From positions 1-54,547 of the IMG/VR virus record IMGVR_UViG_3300043313_000586: DNA of 54,547 nt; one strand, written 5' to 3'. This document shows, one piece after another, positions 24,336 to 33,564 of the stretch. The notes below the pieces were generated by a model. It was not told the DNA's origin and did not search any database. It saw only the letters and a program-made list of their open reading frames with translations. Source of the stretch: a virus. A program made the position numbers and the translations under genes. Position 1 is the first letter of the stretch; each line of letters starts with the position of its first letter.

Positions 24336-25511
24336 TTACACAGACTTCACAATAGCGACTTCGGCACGGTAAGCTTTGTACAGGCCTGGATCCTGCTGTG
24401 CAGCAAGCTCCATAGCATCCGCGACGTTCATCTTGGGGTTGTCTTTCATAAGCTTGTCCCACTTGGAATTGAAGGTAGCTTCAGCCGAAGTGTCACGGAC
24501 ATGTGCAGCATTGGAACGCCCACGCTCACCAAGCTCAACCACAACAGCATTGCTGTCGCGCATCATCTCAAGCAGCTCGAAGAGGGCATCTTGGCCTTCA
24601 TCGTCAAGCTTAAGTGCAATGTTATTGGCCAACTCACGAGCAGGCGTAGTAAGAACCAACTGCGAGGTATCAAACTCAGCAAGCTTCTGAGAAACGGCAG
24701 TCTCACGAAGCAGCTTGGCCTGGTCTTTGTTCGTCGAAACAAGTCCCTCGACGACGCTCATAAGGGTTTTGACGCCCTCGTTCTTCTCCGCCAGCTTCTT
24801 GAGATCCTCAGTGAACTGGAAAGTAGGAGGAACAACTGGAGGAACGATCGGGTCCGCAACAGGAGCAGGAGGGGGAGCAGGCGTGGCAAGTCGCTCGGCG
24901 AGCTTAGCGTACACTGCCTCCTCACCAGCGTCTTCGCTCAGGCCCATGGCCTTCGCGAGCTTTTTAATATCCACTTCTTGTTCTCCCTCTTTAGGGTTAA
25001 TCTGTGGCTTGACCGGAGCAGTGAAGTCCAACTCCGAAAGATTCAGTGGAACAAGATTCTTCAGGAACGGACGGTTAGTGATTCCTCCGCCACGAATGAC
25101 GTTAGAAAACTTTGTTCCATTCTGATCTTCCCACTCAGCCGCGAAGGTAGGTGAGAAATACCTGAACTTCTTACCCTTAATAGCCTTGGCAGCATCATCA
25201 GTCCATTCGACGAACAGCTGCAATCCAGGCTTCTCAGCCTTCGTGTCAAGCTGAACACGTGCGTCCTTAACCCAACCAGCTGCTTCACCATTGAACATCA
25301 TGTGGTCGTAATCGATCACTGGATCGACATTACCCATCACACGGTTCGTAACACTTGCAGCATAGCCCTTTAGAGCTTCAGGACTGAAATCGATCTCGCC
25401 GTAGAATGGATGTTGTACATTACCTATAGGCATGGCATGTAGCCACGTCTCCTTCTGGCCTTCAGCCAGCTCGACCTCCGAAAGGTCGATATAGTAAGTA
25501 ACATCATCCAT
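24336..25511 (-). CDS. head maturation protease and scaffold (Mu gpI-like), 391 aa
   Basis: The N-terminal 170 residues (GEIDFSPEALKGYAASV, PVIDYDHMMFNGEAAGWV, KFRYFSPTF) match Mu protein I-type proteases, which cleave the scaffold during head assembly. Residues 190-391 are helical, Ala/Glu/Lys-rich and contain a Pro-rich linker (ATPAPPPAPVADP), as expected for a fused scaffold. It stands between portal and capsid genes. The catalytic residues are not assigned with confidence. Confidence 0.75.
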   Translation of the reverse strand: MDDVTYYIDLSEVELAEGQKETWLHAMPIGNVQHPFYGEIDFSPEALKGYAASVTNRVMGNVDPVIDYDHMMFNGEAAGWVKDARVQLDTKAEKPGLQLFVEWTDDAAKAIKGKKFRYFSPTFAAEWEDQNGTKFSNVIRGGGITNRPFLKNLVPLNLSELDFTAPVKPQINPKEGEQEVDIKKLAKAMGLSEDAGEEAVYAKLAERLATPAPPPAPVADPIVPPVVPPTFQFTEDLKKLAEKNEGVKTLMSVVEGLVSTNKDQAKLLRETAVSQKLAEFDTSQLVLTTPARELANNIALKLDDEGQDALFELLEMMRDSNAVVVELGERGRSNAAHVRDTSAEATFNSKWDKLMKDNPKMNVADAMELAAQQDPGLYKAYRAEVAIVKSV

Positions 25512-25642
25512 TAATAGCTCCCACGTTGTCGCTTGCTAACGACAGTCTTTTTCTTGGTTTTCTTCTTCATCCCAGTAGCGGTCTTCTTGGCAGTTACCAC
25601 TGCAGCATCCCGTGGCATTGCCTTCGTCCCTTTGGGAGGCAT
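25511..25642 (-). CDS. Lys/Arg-rich microprotein, 43 aa
   Basis: An ORF beginning MPPKGTKAMPRD with AGGAGG 6-9 nt upstream of ATG 25642. About one third of its 43 residues are Lys or Arg (KKKTKKKTVVSKRQRG). Its stop overlaps the protease start by one base (TTAATGG), so the two are probably co-translated. A nucleic-acid or scaffold contact is plausible. It is too short for most automated gene calls. Confidence 0.7.
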   Translation of the reverse strand: MPPKGTKAMPRDAAVVTAKKTATGMKKKTKKKTVVSKRQRGSY

Positions 25643-25661
25643 CGCAGTCCTCCTAGTTTTG

Positions 25662-25691
25662 ATTATATAGTGTCTTGAGCGATGTACGCAA
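25662..25691 (-). promoter_or_regulatory. sigma70-type promoter candidate for capsid genes
   Basis: On the minus strand TTGCGT (25691-25686) and TATAAT (25667-25662) are separated by 18 nt. They stand 20 nt upstream of the microprotein start and would give extra transcription of protease, decoration and capsid genes. The -10 is a consensus match. Confidence 0.55.
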
Positions 25692-25711
25692 CGGGTTTTT
25701 CATACCTTGTA

Positions 25712-27277
25712 TTACCTACCACCCGATACGTCTCGCCCTTGTGACTTCTTACTACCAACCTGTGGAGTCTTGGCCTGCCTTGGAAGGCCAGTCCTACCCG
25801 GCTTGGGCGCCTTAGGTTGGTTAGTATCAACTGAGTCTTCCTCAGCATCTGGATCAGGTTCACCGATAACCCAGCCACGTGAAGTTTCTTCATCACGGCG
25901 AGGCAAGTCGAGCTCACCACGAAGGAAGTCTTCCAAGATGTCATCAGGAATAACGGCACCAGCACCAACGAAGTTTCGAAGTGCAAACGACATAGTGCGG
26001 ATGTCTTCCCATTCACCAATACGACGAACACGCATCTTAGGATACTTACGATTGGTGCCTAACCTGAAGTTGAAATCGACTAGCTGTGGAATGACGTGAT
26101 GATTGAAAACATCACAAACCGTCAAGCCAATGTAACGTGTCGACTTAAGGAACATATCAGTTGACTTAGGATCGACACTTGAATCATCAAGGAACGGTGC
26201 AAGGATGTTTGCCATGATCTGCATGTTGTGGTGTTCGATGCTCTTCATACAATCAACTGGCTGACCTTCTAGAACTGCAAACATAACCTCCCACATAGGT
26301 GGAAGAACAATGTGTGCTCGTTCATTGGTACGAAGGTTCCTGCCCAATTGCTCCGCAGCAGCTTTGTCTGCTGGCGAATAACCAGGAGGCAACTTAATAA
26401 GAGGCACGCCAATACCGTGACGTTCCTTTTGAATAGCATCGATCTTATAGAGTGTATCCTTGTAGTAGTAGTGCTTGTAGGCTGAACGCAAAACAGAAAT
26501 GCCTGACATATCACCAGCTTCAGGTTCCAAAGCAAAGTTAGCCAACTTTGAAATTGGAATGATAACTGGTTCATTGTTCATTTCTGTTTGTTCCATCATA
26601 ACTGCAAATGGTCCACCGTTCTCATCGTACAACCACTCTCGAATATCGAGTGGGTGCCTAGGAGACAACTTACGAAGGACGATCTGCTGCTTTGCATTCC
26701 TCTCAAACACCTTCTCAAAGGTCATGTACCCATACTCACACATGAGTAGGATGTCTCCAAGAAGGTTAGACCAAGAGACGTTCAAGCCATCGAAAATGCA
26801 CTCTGCAATGAACTCTGCAATCTTCTTATCACGTGCACTATCACTAGCAGGCTCAACAAACCAACGTCCAGCTTGAATAGGTGTTTTCAGAAGCCGGAGA
26901 GCCCCCCGAACAATACCATCGGCACGTTTCATTCGATAGTACTCACGGAGACCATCTTTGTCCCGAAGCTTAGGATTCCACTCTTCACGCGTCCAAGCAG
27001 TGAACGGTGAAGGGTGTGAAGAACCCATCTCCCTAAAGCCTGTATCAACCGATAGCGAAGCTCCACGGTCTGCAAGCACTACAAAAGAACCATTTACAGG
27101 ATCGTGAGTAGCTCCTACAAGGTCATACTGTTCCATAGCAGACCTGAGCGTCGTCTGGCGTACCCTTACATAGGCATCCAAAGCTGCAGAACCAGGATCC
27201 TCGTACTCACCAACTTCAATGCGCCCGGCATTGGCTGCTTCAAGAACCACAGGGGCGTTAAGAGATGATTCGGACAT
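25712..27277 (-). CDS. portal protein (Mu gp29 / DUF935 type), 521 aa
   Basis: Forms the dodecameric DNA gate of the head. The product shows the Mu gp29-family pattern: YRMKRADGIVRGALRLLKTPI, FIAECIFDGL, LGDILLMCEYGYMTFEKVFE, KHYYYKDTLYKIDAIQKERHG and a C-terminal Pro-rich tail. It directly follows the large terminase gene (9-nt gap). The family relation fits the gpI-like protease downstream. Confidence 0.87.
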   Translation of the reverse strand: MSESSLNAPVVLEAANAGRIEVGEYEDPGSAALDAYVRVRQTTLRSAMEQYDLVGATHDPVNGSFVVLADRGASLSVDTGFREMGSSHPSPFTAWTREEWNPKLRDKDGLREYYRMKRADGIVRGALRLLKTPIQAGRWFVEPASDSARDKKIAEFIAECIFDGLNVSWSNLLGDILLMCEYGYMTFEKVFERNAKQQIVLRKLSPRHPLDIREWLYDENGGPFAVMMEQTEMNNEPVIIPISKLANFALEPEAGDMSGISVLRSAYKHYYYKDTLYKIDAIQKERHGIGVPLIKLPPGYSPADKAAAEQLGRNLRTNERAHIVLPPMWEVMFAVLEGQPVDCMKSIEHHNMQIMANILAPFLDDSSVDPKSTDMFLKSTRYIGLTVCDVFNHHVIPQLVDFNFRLGTNRKYPKMRVRRIGEWEDIRTMSFALRNFVGAGAVIPDDILEDFLRGELDLPRRDEETSRGWVIGEPDPDAEEDSVDTNQPKAPKPGRTGLPRQAKTPQVGSKKSQGRDVSGGR

Positions 27278-27286
27278 CTCTGGCTC

Positions 27287-28744
27287 CTAAAAGTTATCTA
27301 GGTCGTCTGAATTGAAGAAGCCACCTGTACCCATAGGTAGCTCATCTCGCATGTTATCACGATTTTGCATCATATCGTTGATGTCTACAACGTCTGCAAG
27401 GCTGTGAGTACATCCAAGTTTGAAGATATGCATTAGAGCGTATCGCAACGCATCCAGTGCGTGGTCGTCATAGTTCTTAGCAGCTTCACGAGGGTTAATT
27501 TCGGGTCGAGATTCTTTGGCTCGGTAGTTATTGAATTCTCGAATAGTGTTTGTACACGACGCATCTATAAACATCCACGGCGACTGCTGTGGTGTACCAT
27601 ACTCGTCACATACAACTAGCGAACCATTCGGTGAATACACATCTCTTGGCTTCAAGAATTGCTTCATGAGGTCTACACCCTCACGCCAATTCTCTTTAGC
27701 TTCCGGCAGCGCATACGTTGGTACGTAGTTAACGCTCATTTCAATAGCAGCAGCAGGATCAGCAGCATCGCCAAAACCCAGATCCAAGTGATAGCCCGGA
27801 GGATTATCGCGACGGTTCTTTAGAAAGTTGATATGCTCACCAAGTTGCCAAAATGCTTTGTAGTGTTCACGCCAAACGTAGATTCTATCCCAAGGGTCCA
27901 CTTGGAACTCAATAGCAGCCATTGGGTTGGTAAAGCCCCAGTCGAACGCTATGTAGTTTTTCCACTCAGGATTGAATTGGTACTTATCCTGTAAGATATG
28001 CTGGTGAGGATCAAACTCACCGTAAATCTTTCCTAGGAATGCACCAAACTCTGCACCATACTCCTGCATAAACCATTCAAGAGCAGTAGTGTTCTGGATA
28101 AGCTTGATTTCAGGATCATCCCGACCAAGCGGAAATACAACCGGATTATCCCAAGAAGGAAAGCGCCAACTCTCGATCTCCGGGAACTCATTGCTAAGCC
28201 CTAGCATCCATAGATCGTGTAGCCAGTTATAACCTTCAGGAGTAGTAACAAACGTAGCCCAACCACGATAGTCAGAAAGCGCCGCACGAATGTATTGCTC
28301 CCATGTTTCACGGTTATGCTTCGCAGCCTCAGACATAATAACACCATGCAAACCGTCACCAACTAGGGTTTCAGGATGCTTAGCACTACGACATTCAAGA
28401 CGAGTCCCCCAAGGAAACTCGATATACATCTCCCCTGATCGCTTATTATACGCTTTCTTAACGCGTTTATCACGGCCCAACCTAAGACCGACTATCATGT
28501 CCTTCCAAATATACCGGAATTCCTTTTCAGCCAAGTCATACGTTGGGCCGACAATCCAGTATCGCCGATCAGGCACCAGAAGCTCAGGCTCCAAATCTCT
28601 TGCAGCCATAAGTGACTTACCAAACCGTCGACCACAACAGGCAATACGAAAACGTGCCTGTGAATTGTGATACAACCACTGCTTGGGGTGAGGTTTGTGC
28701 CCGAGCTTCTGGAAGTACGCATTCTTATCGACGACCTTACCCAT
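27287..28744 (-). CDS. terminase large subunit, 485 aa
   Basis: The packaging motor ATPase and nuclease. Walker A is CCGRRFGKS at about 36-44, with a Walker B region at GVIMSEAAKHNRE in which the usual aspartate is a serine. Then come a TTPEGYN segment and the nuclease motifs YIAFDWGFTNPMAA and HALDALRYAL. I start at ATG 28744, 1 nt after the previous stop and with AGGTGGG upstream. A start at 28783 has no ribosome-binding site. The portal gene follows. Confidence 0.95.
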   Translation of the reverse strand: MGKVVDKNAYFQKLGHKPHPKQWLYHNSQARFRIACCGRRFGKSLMAARDLEPELLVPDRRYWIVGPTYDLAEKEFRYIWKDMIVGLRLGRDKRVKKAYNKRSGEMYIEFPWGTRLECRSAKHPETLVGDGLHGVIMSEAAKHNRETWEQYIRAALSDYRGWATFVTTPEGYNWLHDLWMLGLSNEFPEIESWRFPSWDNPVVFPLGRDDPEIKLIQNTTALEWFMQEYGAEFGAFLGKIYGEFDPHQHILQDKYQFNPEWKNYIAFDWGFTNPMAAIEFQVDPWDRIYVWREHYKAFWQLGEHINFLKNRRDNPPGYHLDLGFGDAADPAAAIEMSVNYVPTYALPEAKENWREGVDLMKQFLKPRDVYSPNGSLVVCDEYGTPQQSPWMFIDASCTNTIREFNNYRAKESRPEINPREAAKNYDDHALDALRYALMHIFKLGCTHSLADVVDINDMMQNRDNMRDELPMGTGGFFNSDDLDNF

Positions 28745-28745
28745 T

Positions 28746-29036
28746 TTAGCAGTCAACCCACCTTCCATCTCTAATATATCCATGATGATTGCAAACAGTG
28801 CATAGTACAGAAGGCGAAATAGTTAGTGGATCAAAGGATTCTACAGTCCATTTTGCCGCATGAGCAGGAATATAATCGGTTTCAACGTCAAAAGCTACAA
28901 AACCTTCACACAAATTGTCTATTGAGTTTAAGTGCCACTCAACAATACCTATCCAGTTTTCGTTTTTGTCAACAATCTTGGTGTACCAGACACCTTCACC
29001 AATTTTGACAGCATCTTCAGGTAACTCTTCTATCAT
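28746..29036 (-). CDS. hypothetical protein, 96 aa
   Basis: The ATG at 29036 overlaps the stop of the upstream membrane-protein gene as ATGA, which decides this start over a GTG at 29054. The product (MIEELPEDAVKIGEGVWYTK) is strand-rich with VLCTVCNHHGY near the C-terminus, a CxxCxHH group that may bind zinc. No family is recognised. It is co-translated with large terminase. Confidence 0.6.
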   Translation of the reverse strand: MIEELPEDAVKIGEGVWYTKIVDKNENWIGIVEWHLNSIDNLCEGFVAFDVETDYIPAHAAKWTVESFDPLTISPSVLCTVCNHHGYIRDGRWVDC

Positions 29037-29182
29037 CCTATAGCCGCCGGCCACACAGTGATAGCAAGGCCAAGTGCTACAAGCACCATTGCGATGCCAC
29101 CAAGGCTCACAGCCTTATTGACGATCATCTCAACGGTAAGAAGAATTGCTGCTAAGATGAAGCAAATCCATGCTAATATCAT
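29033..29182 (-). CDS. small membrane protein, 49 aa
   Basis: ATG 29182 with GGAGG 7 nt upstream; the product is MILAWICFILAAILLTVEMI continued by a second hydrophobic segment (GIAMVLVALGLAITVW). Two membrane helices with a short Asn/Lys turn. It lies between the fibre gene and the 96-aa gene. Function unknown; holin-like or membrane-modifying roles are possible. Confidence 0.7.
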   Translation of the reverse strand: MILAWICFILAAILLTVEMIVNKAVSLGGIAMVLVALGLAITVWPAAIG

Positions 29183-29194
29183 TTCAACCTCCAG

Positions 29195-32188
29195 CTAGTA
29201 TGTCACGTATACTGCAACCACATTTGCGTCAGGATGCCCTCTAGGCGGAACACCTACTGAAGCATTTCCGTATACTTCACCAGTGTGTTTAACACGTAGA
29301 ATTGGATCACTATTGGATGCTATACCAACAATTATAGCAGGACGACGCTTTACATAGGTAGTATTGCCTGCTACAGTCTTCTGTAGCAAGTAAACCCTAT
29401 GCCTATTTACTGTGCCCATGGAAATACTCCCAGGTAGCGTTATCGGCTGAGCAGTATCAAGTTCTGTAACCATCCCCACCAGTGCACGAAGCTTAGGCTG
29501 TATGGCCCTCGCAGTATCTGTTTCGGTTACCTGGTTAACAGTTCGAATATACCTACGCACAATGGCAAATGCTGTATTGGTCTCAGTTACTTGTCCAATG
29601 AGTTTGATTTTCTTACGTGTAATTGGTTGGCTTGTATCAGTTTCAGTTACTTGAACAACAGCAACAGTTTTCTTCCTACTAATGGACTGTGCGGTATTCG
29701 TCTCAATAACCTGTGTAACTGTCTTGCTTTTTCTGCGAGTAATTGGTTGACTTGTATCAGTTTCTGTAATCTGGCCAACCGCTTTAGTCTTTCGAACTGT
29801 AATTGATTGACTTGTATCAGTTTCAATTACTTGATTCACTACCCGAGCAGCACCTACGACTGTAATAGATTGACTTGTATCAGTCTCAGTAATCTGTCCG
29901 ATCAGTTTAGCTTTGCGCCTATTGAACGGTTGTGCTGTGCTTGTTTCCGTAACCTGCCCAATAAGTTTAGTTTTCTTGCGAGTAATTGCCTGACTTGTAT
30001 CAGTTTCAGTAACCTGTATGACTGTTTTAGCTTTACGTACTGTGATTGACTGACTTGTATCAGTTTCAGTTACTTGTCCAACGGTCTTTGTCTTTTTCCG
30101 TGTGATTGCTTGGCTTGTATCTGTTTCCGTTACTTGACCAATTGCTTTGGTTTTCCGAGCTGTGATTGACTGGCTTGTATCTGTTTCCGTTACACGAGCA
30201 ACAAGCCTAACATGCTTCCATGCAATGCTCTGAGCTGTATTAGTTTCTGTAACTTGTGTGACGCTTCTAGTTTTTCGTACCGTTATAGGCTGTGCTGTAT
30301 CTACTTCTGTAACTTGTCCATTGATTTTGCGCTTGTTCCTAGTAATAGCATGTGCTGTACTAGTTTCAACTACCTGCGTAACAGCAATAAATTTAGGTAC
30401 AAATACACGAGTAATCGATTGTGCTGTATCTGTTTCAGAAGCCTGGCCTATGATACGTGCTTTAACCCTGGTTATCGTTTGAGCTGTATCAGTCTCTGTA
30501 ACTTGACCAATAAGCTTCTGTTTGATCTTCGCAATAGGCTGTGCTGTATCGGTTTCTGTAACTTGGCCAATGGTTATGGCTTTGCGTTTGGTAATAGATT
30601 GTGCTGTATCTGTCTCTACAACCTGTCCGATTGTATTACGTTTACCACCCGTTATGGGCTGAGCTGTATTAGTTTCCGTAACCTGACCAACTGCTACAGT
30701 CTGTCCACCACCTGCAGGCACAGGCAGAATTTCAACGTATACCCAAGCCAAGTTTGTTGAAACAGCATTAGGAAATACATCGATACGCTGCGAAACGGTG
30801 TTAACATCGTCAGGAATAAGTCGCTTGAAGAATCCAAAGGACATTACAGATGGAATCTGGAATGCTGATTTAGATTCAGCTACATAGCAGTCAATACCTG
30901 CTCTAGGAACACCTGTATTATCCCAATCACACAAGGCAAGGAAGCCTTGTCCACCATTACCCTGTGCGGTATAAGCCTGCGAAATGTGTGTAGTTGAAGC
31001 TGAACCAGCCTTACCATGCGCTCCAACTGGTGTCGTTGCATGTTGACCAGTTAGTACCAAAACCTGCAAACCTGCTGCACGATCACCCGATATAGCAGAG
31101 TTGGACACTGAAACTGTCATTGGTGCAGATGTAGTTACGGGCGCTGTCCAAGCTGCTGCCTGACCATCACGAGTAGGTGCATCAGCTCGTGACTGCCAAT
31201 CAGTCAATGTATAAGTTAGGTGCGCACCTAGACTGTCAGTGATAGTCGGTGAAGATGGTCCAGATGCGGTAGATGTGTTACCAGCCCACAAAACCAATAG
31301 TAACGACCCAGCAGGTGGCGTAAACGTTGCAGTAGTTGCTGCTGCTGTTGCACCGACTGCCTGAACAACCATATCTGGTGTTGATTCGTGAATACGTAGT
31401 TTTGTGTCAACAGGCCCGGCGTTAGCAGTTCCCAGCCATGGATTCCGCACACCGTTAGGTGTCAGGCCTTCACCTGGAGCATGCCAGTTAATGTAAGGTG
31501 GTGGATCTTTCTCTGCTGGATCACCAACGAACGGAATGATCTCAATGTATGCCCAAGTTAGATCAGTGCTAGTACCAGGCAGATTAACATTAAGAGTAGA
31601 CAGTCCACCAATTGCATCGTCTGGGTTAGTTCGTCGACCAAATCCGTAAGAGAACAGGCCACCTACATAAGTACCAGAAGCATCCATCGTGAACTGTGAC
31701 CCAGCTGTTTCAGTCCCAACAGCACTCCAGTCACAAGTAACCATGAAGCCTTGTGCATCGTCGGCCGCGGCTGTATACGACTGTGCAATCGCATTCGCCG
31801 AAGCCGACGAGCCTATACCATGCGTACCAACATAAGAAACTGCTGCACCATACAGCACGTACACCTTAACTGCTGTATGTCTATCTGTATTGTCATTGTT
31901 AGTAACTGTTACCGTCATAGCTGCACTAGTGACTACATCGGCAGTCCAGATAGCACACTGACCTTCACGGCCAGTTACCGAGTGCTCGCCCCACTCATGA
32001 CGGGTGTAAGTTAGATGAACACCAAGATTATCGGTAACCGACGGCTGTGGTGGGTCTACTGCCGTTCCAGTGTTACCGGAAAACATAACCAACAGTGTGG
32101 ATCCTGTTGGTGGTGTAAAGCTAGCTGTCGTAGCTGAAGGGCTACCTGTAACGGCCGCAGGTGTCGACGGATCGATAACAAGCGCCAC
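29195..32188 (-). CDS. large repeat-containing fibre protein, 997 aa
   Basis: Likely a virion fibre or surface appendage. It has two copies of a roughly 220-residue beta domain (near 1-215 and 270-490; both contain ATTAxFTPPxGS, NTxTA, LGxHLTYT and similar). These are followed by 21 tandem 20-residue repeats of the type GQVTETDTAQPIT plus a basic linker (RRKxK), and a C-terminal domain (VYLLQKTVAGNTTYVKRRPA) with a strand-rich end. The repeats alternate acidic/Thr and basic blocks, which suggests a long fibrous shaft. It is encoded beside head genes rather than after the tape measure. Confidence 0.78.
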   Translation of the reverse strand: MALVIDPSTPAAVTGSPSATTASFTPPTGSTLLVMFSGNTGTAVDPPQPSVTDNLGVHLTYTRHEWGEHSVTGREGQCAIWTADVVTSAAMTVTVTNNDNTDRHTAVKVYVLYGAAVSYVGTHGIGSSASANAIAQSYTAAADDAQGFMVTCDWSAVGTETAGSQFTMDASGTYVGGLFSYGFGRRTNPDDAIGGLSTLNVNLPGTSTDLTWAYIEIIPFVGDPAEKDPPPYINWHAPGEGLTPNGVRNPWLGTANAGPVDTKLRIHESTPDMVVQAVGATAAATTATFTPPAGSLLLVLWAGNTSTASGPSSPTITDSLGAHLTYTLTDWQSRADAPTRDGQAAAWTAPVTTSAPMTVSVSNSAISGDRAAGLQVLVLTGQHATTPVGAHGKAGSASTTHISQAYTAQGNGGQGFLALCDWDNTGVPRAGIDCYVAESKSAFQIPSVMSFGFFKRLIPDDVNTVSQRIDVFPNAVSTNLAWVYVEILPVPAGGGQTVAVGQVTETNTAQPITGGKRNTIGQVVETDTAQSITKRKAITIGQVTETDTAQPIAKIKQKLIGQVTETDTAQTITRVKARIIGQASETDTAQSITRVFVPKFIAVTQVVETSTAHAITRNKRKINGQVTEVDTAQPITVRKTRSVTQVTETNTAQSIAWKHVRLVARVTETDTSQSITARKTKAIGQVTETDTSQAITRKKTKTVGQVTETDTSQSITVRKAKTVIQVTETDTSQAITRKKTKLIGQVTETSTAQPFNRRKAKLIGQITETDTSQSITVVGAARVVNQVIETDTSQSITVRKTKAVGQITETDTSQPITRRKSKTVTQVIETNTAQSISRKKTVAVVQVTETDTSQPITRKKIKLIGQVTETNTAFAIVRRYIRTVNQVTETDTARAIQPKLRALVGMVTELDTAQPITLPGSISMGTVNRHRVYLLQKTVAGNTTYVKRRPAIIVGIASNSDPILRVKHTGEVYGNASVGVPPRGHPDANVVAVYVTY
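29437..30698 (-). repeat. 21 tandem 60-bp coding repeats in the fibre gene
   Basis: The repeat unit is about 60 bp, encoding 20 residues with core QVTETDTxQxIT followed by a Lys/Arg-rich linker. Units differ by conservative changes (QVTETNTAQ, QVIETDTSQ, QITETDTSQ). The core DNA is more conserved than the linker DNA. Copy number could vary between isolates through recombination. Confidence 0.9.
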
Positions 32189-32223
32189 TGATTAGCTCCC
32201 TCCTAGCTACGAGTCTAACGATC

Positions 32224-32529
32224 TTACAGGAGCTGGATGCCACCCAATAGCTGAGCATTGAACCAGAAGTTGTTAGTAGCCGCCTGAACTGCACCGGCCC
32301 GCGAGATCTGATTCAACTTGTCAAGATCAGTGTACGCTGCTCGGATGGTAGTAATTTCACCACCACTATAGCCAAGCACACCAAGCACAGTATCGTTAAG
32401 GACCGCCGAGTTATCCAACTGATTCAGCTTGAACGATGAAATCGCTCGCAAAGCATTGTTAAGAGCAACGACATGACCACCCATAGTATTGTCAACCGTC
32501 GCCTTGCTGGTGGTATAACCAATAGACAT
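32224..32529 (-). CDS. putative virion protein, 101 aa
   Basis: MSIGYTTSKATVDNTMGGHV at the N-terminus, then an alpha-helical sequence ending WFNAQLLGGIQLL. It lies in a cluster of five virion-like genes between small terminase and fibre, all minus strand with small gaps. A weak AGGAG precedes the ATG. It may be a fibre assembly or attachment protein; no family is recognised. Confidence 0.55.
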   Translation of the reverse strand: MSIGYTTSKATVDNTMGGHVVALNNALRAISSFKLNQLDNSAVLNDTVLGVLGYSGGEITTIRAAYTDLDKLNQISRAGAVQAATNNFWFNAQLLGGIQLL

Positions 32530-32538
32530 TGAGTCTCC

Positions 32539-33075
32539 TTAGCTGTGGATCAAGACTGATAGATCTGTACAGGTAAGAGTATTCGACGCAGAGCTCGTTC
32601 CCCATTGGGCTCCAACTGTCAATGTCTTCACAATCGTCGTATCGATTGTGACTGTGCGAGACGCGGCGACTTCCGGAATGGGACGGATAGTAAACGCGGT
32701 TAGCGATGTCCCCAAGTACAACAGTCCATCACCCTGAATCTGACCAGAGGTACCAGTCGCACGAACCCGACCTCTATACTGTAGCTTCCACGGCCACGCA
32801 GTCGCACCTGTCGTAGTCGTTACCGCAGTCGATGCAGACAAAGCCACACCAGCTACGCCACCGTAATAGAACCCAAGCAACAAGGTCGGAGTACCTGTAT
32901 TGGAAAACTGTCCACGAGCCTCCAACTCCAACTCGGTACCCTCCTCCAGCTGCATCGCGGCCAACTGCTTCTGGGGTGCGCGAGACACATCGGTAAGGGT
33001 AACAGAGGTTGCATAAGCTGTAGCATCTGCCACGTGCAACGGTGGCAATTGCGCAGTCCAGTATTGACGTGGCAT
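32539..33075 (-). CDS. putative virion beta protein, 178 aa
   Basis: Strands dominate (YATSVTLTDVSRAP, QLEEGTELELEARGQFSNTG, TLLLGFYYGGVAGVALSAST, TIDTTIVKTLTVGAQWG). The pattern resembles bacteriophage minor structural proteins that decorate heads or fibres. It follows the 158-aa gene with a 12-nt gap. Function inferred only from context. Confidence 0.6.
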   Translation of the reverse strand: MPRQYWTAQLPPLHVADATAYATSVTLTDVSRAPQKQLAAMQLEEGTELELEARGQFSNTGTPTLLLGFYYGGVAGVALSASTAVTTTTGATAWPWKLQYRGRVRATGTSGQIQGDGLLYLGTSLTAFTIRPIPEVAASRTVTIDTTIVKTLTVGAQWGTSSASNTLTCTDLSVLIHS

Positions 33076-33087
33076 GACCTCTCCTAA

Positions 33088-33564
33088 CTAGGAAGCGCGG
33101 AAGAATCCCGCAGCTGCAATCTGCGCTGTAATATCCGAACCATCAGGCGTAACCACAAAGTCATGCTGAGTCATCGGAACGTTGTTAGCATCCGTACCAC
33201 CGGTGGAATCCGAATCATAGAAGAAAACGATGTCATTCCAACCATCACCAGCAACAATCGCCGTAAATGTCTGGTCCGGCACATCCACATCCGTACGGTC
33301 GTTAGTATCATCTACAGTGATGACAATACCACCCGTAGCATTATCCAACGATTTCCTGGCATAACCCGAGTTCGTCACCTCATTGGTTGTACCTGCTACC
33401 AAAGCTGTAACAGTATCAACGTCAATCAAAGTGGCATCGGCTTCAATACCAGAGGTAGCTAGCACCAAGATCCCAAACACAGAGTTCGTAGGGTCGTTAA
33501 CGTTAACACGGTTCGCATATTCTACAATGCGTCCCTTGGAAATGTTAAACGTAAAGTTAGCCAT
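33088..33564 (-). CDS. putative virion protein, 158 aa
   Basis: Beta-rich sequence with Ala/Thr/Val and acidic loops (VFGILVLATSGIEADATLID, VDVPDQTFTAIVAGDGWNDI). It overlaps the upstream gene by 8 nt, so the two are coupled. The composition is typical of phage structural proteins. Confidence 0.6.
   Translation of the reverse strand: MANFTFNISKGRIVEYANRVNVNDPTNSVFGILVLATSGIEADATLIDVDTVTALVAGTTNEVTNSGYARKSLDNATGGIVITVDDTNDRTDVDVPDQTFTAIVAGDGWNDIVFFYDSDSTGGTDANNVPMTQHDFVVTPDGSDITAQIAAAGFFRAS

Noticed and set aside
29591-30760. Plus-strand ORFs with repeated CNxLTCISFxN patterns
   Set aside because: They are the mirror reading of the 60-bp tandem repeats in the fibre gene; the repetition is inherited from the real minus-strand frame.
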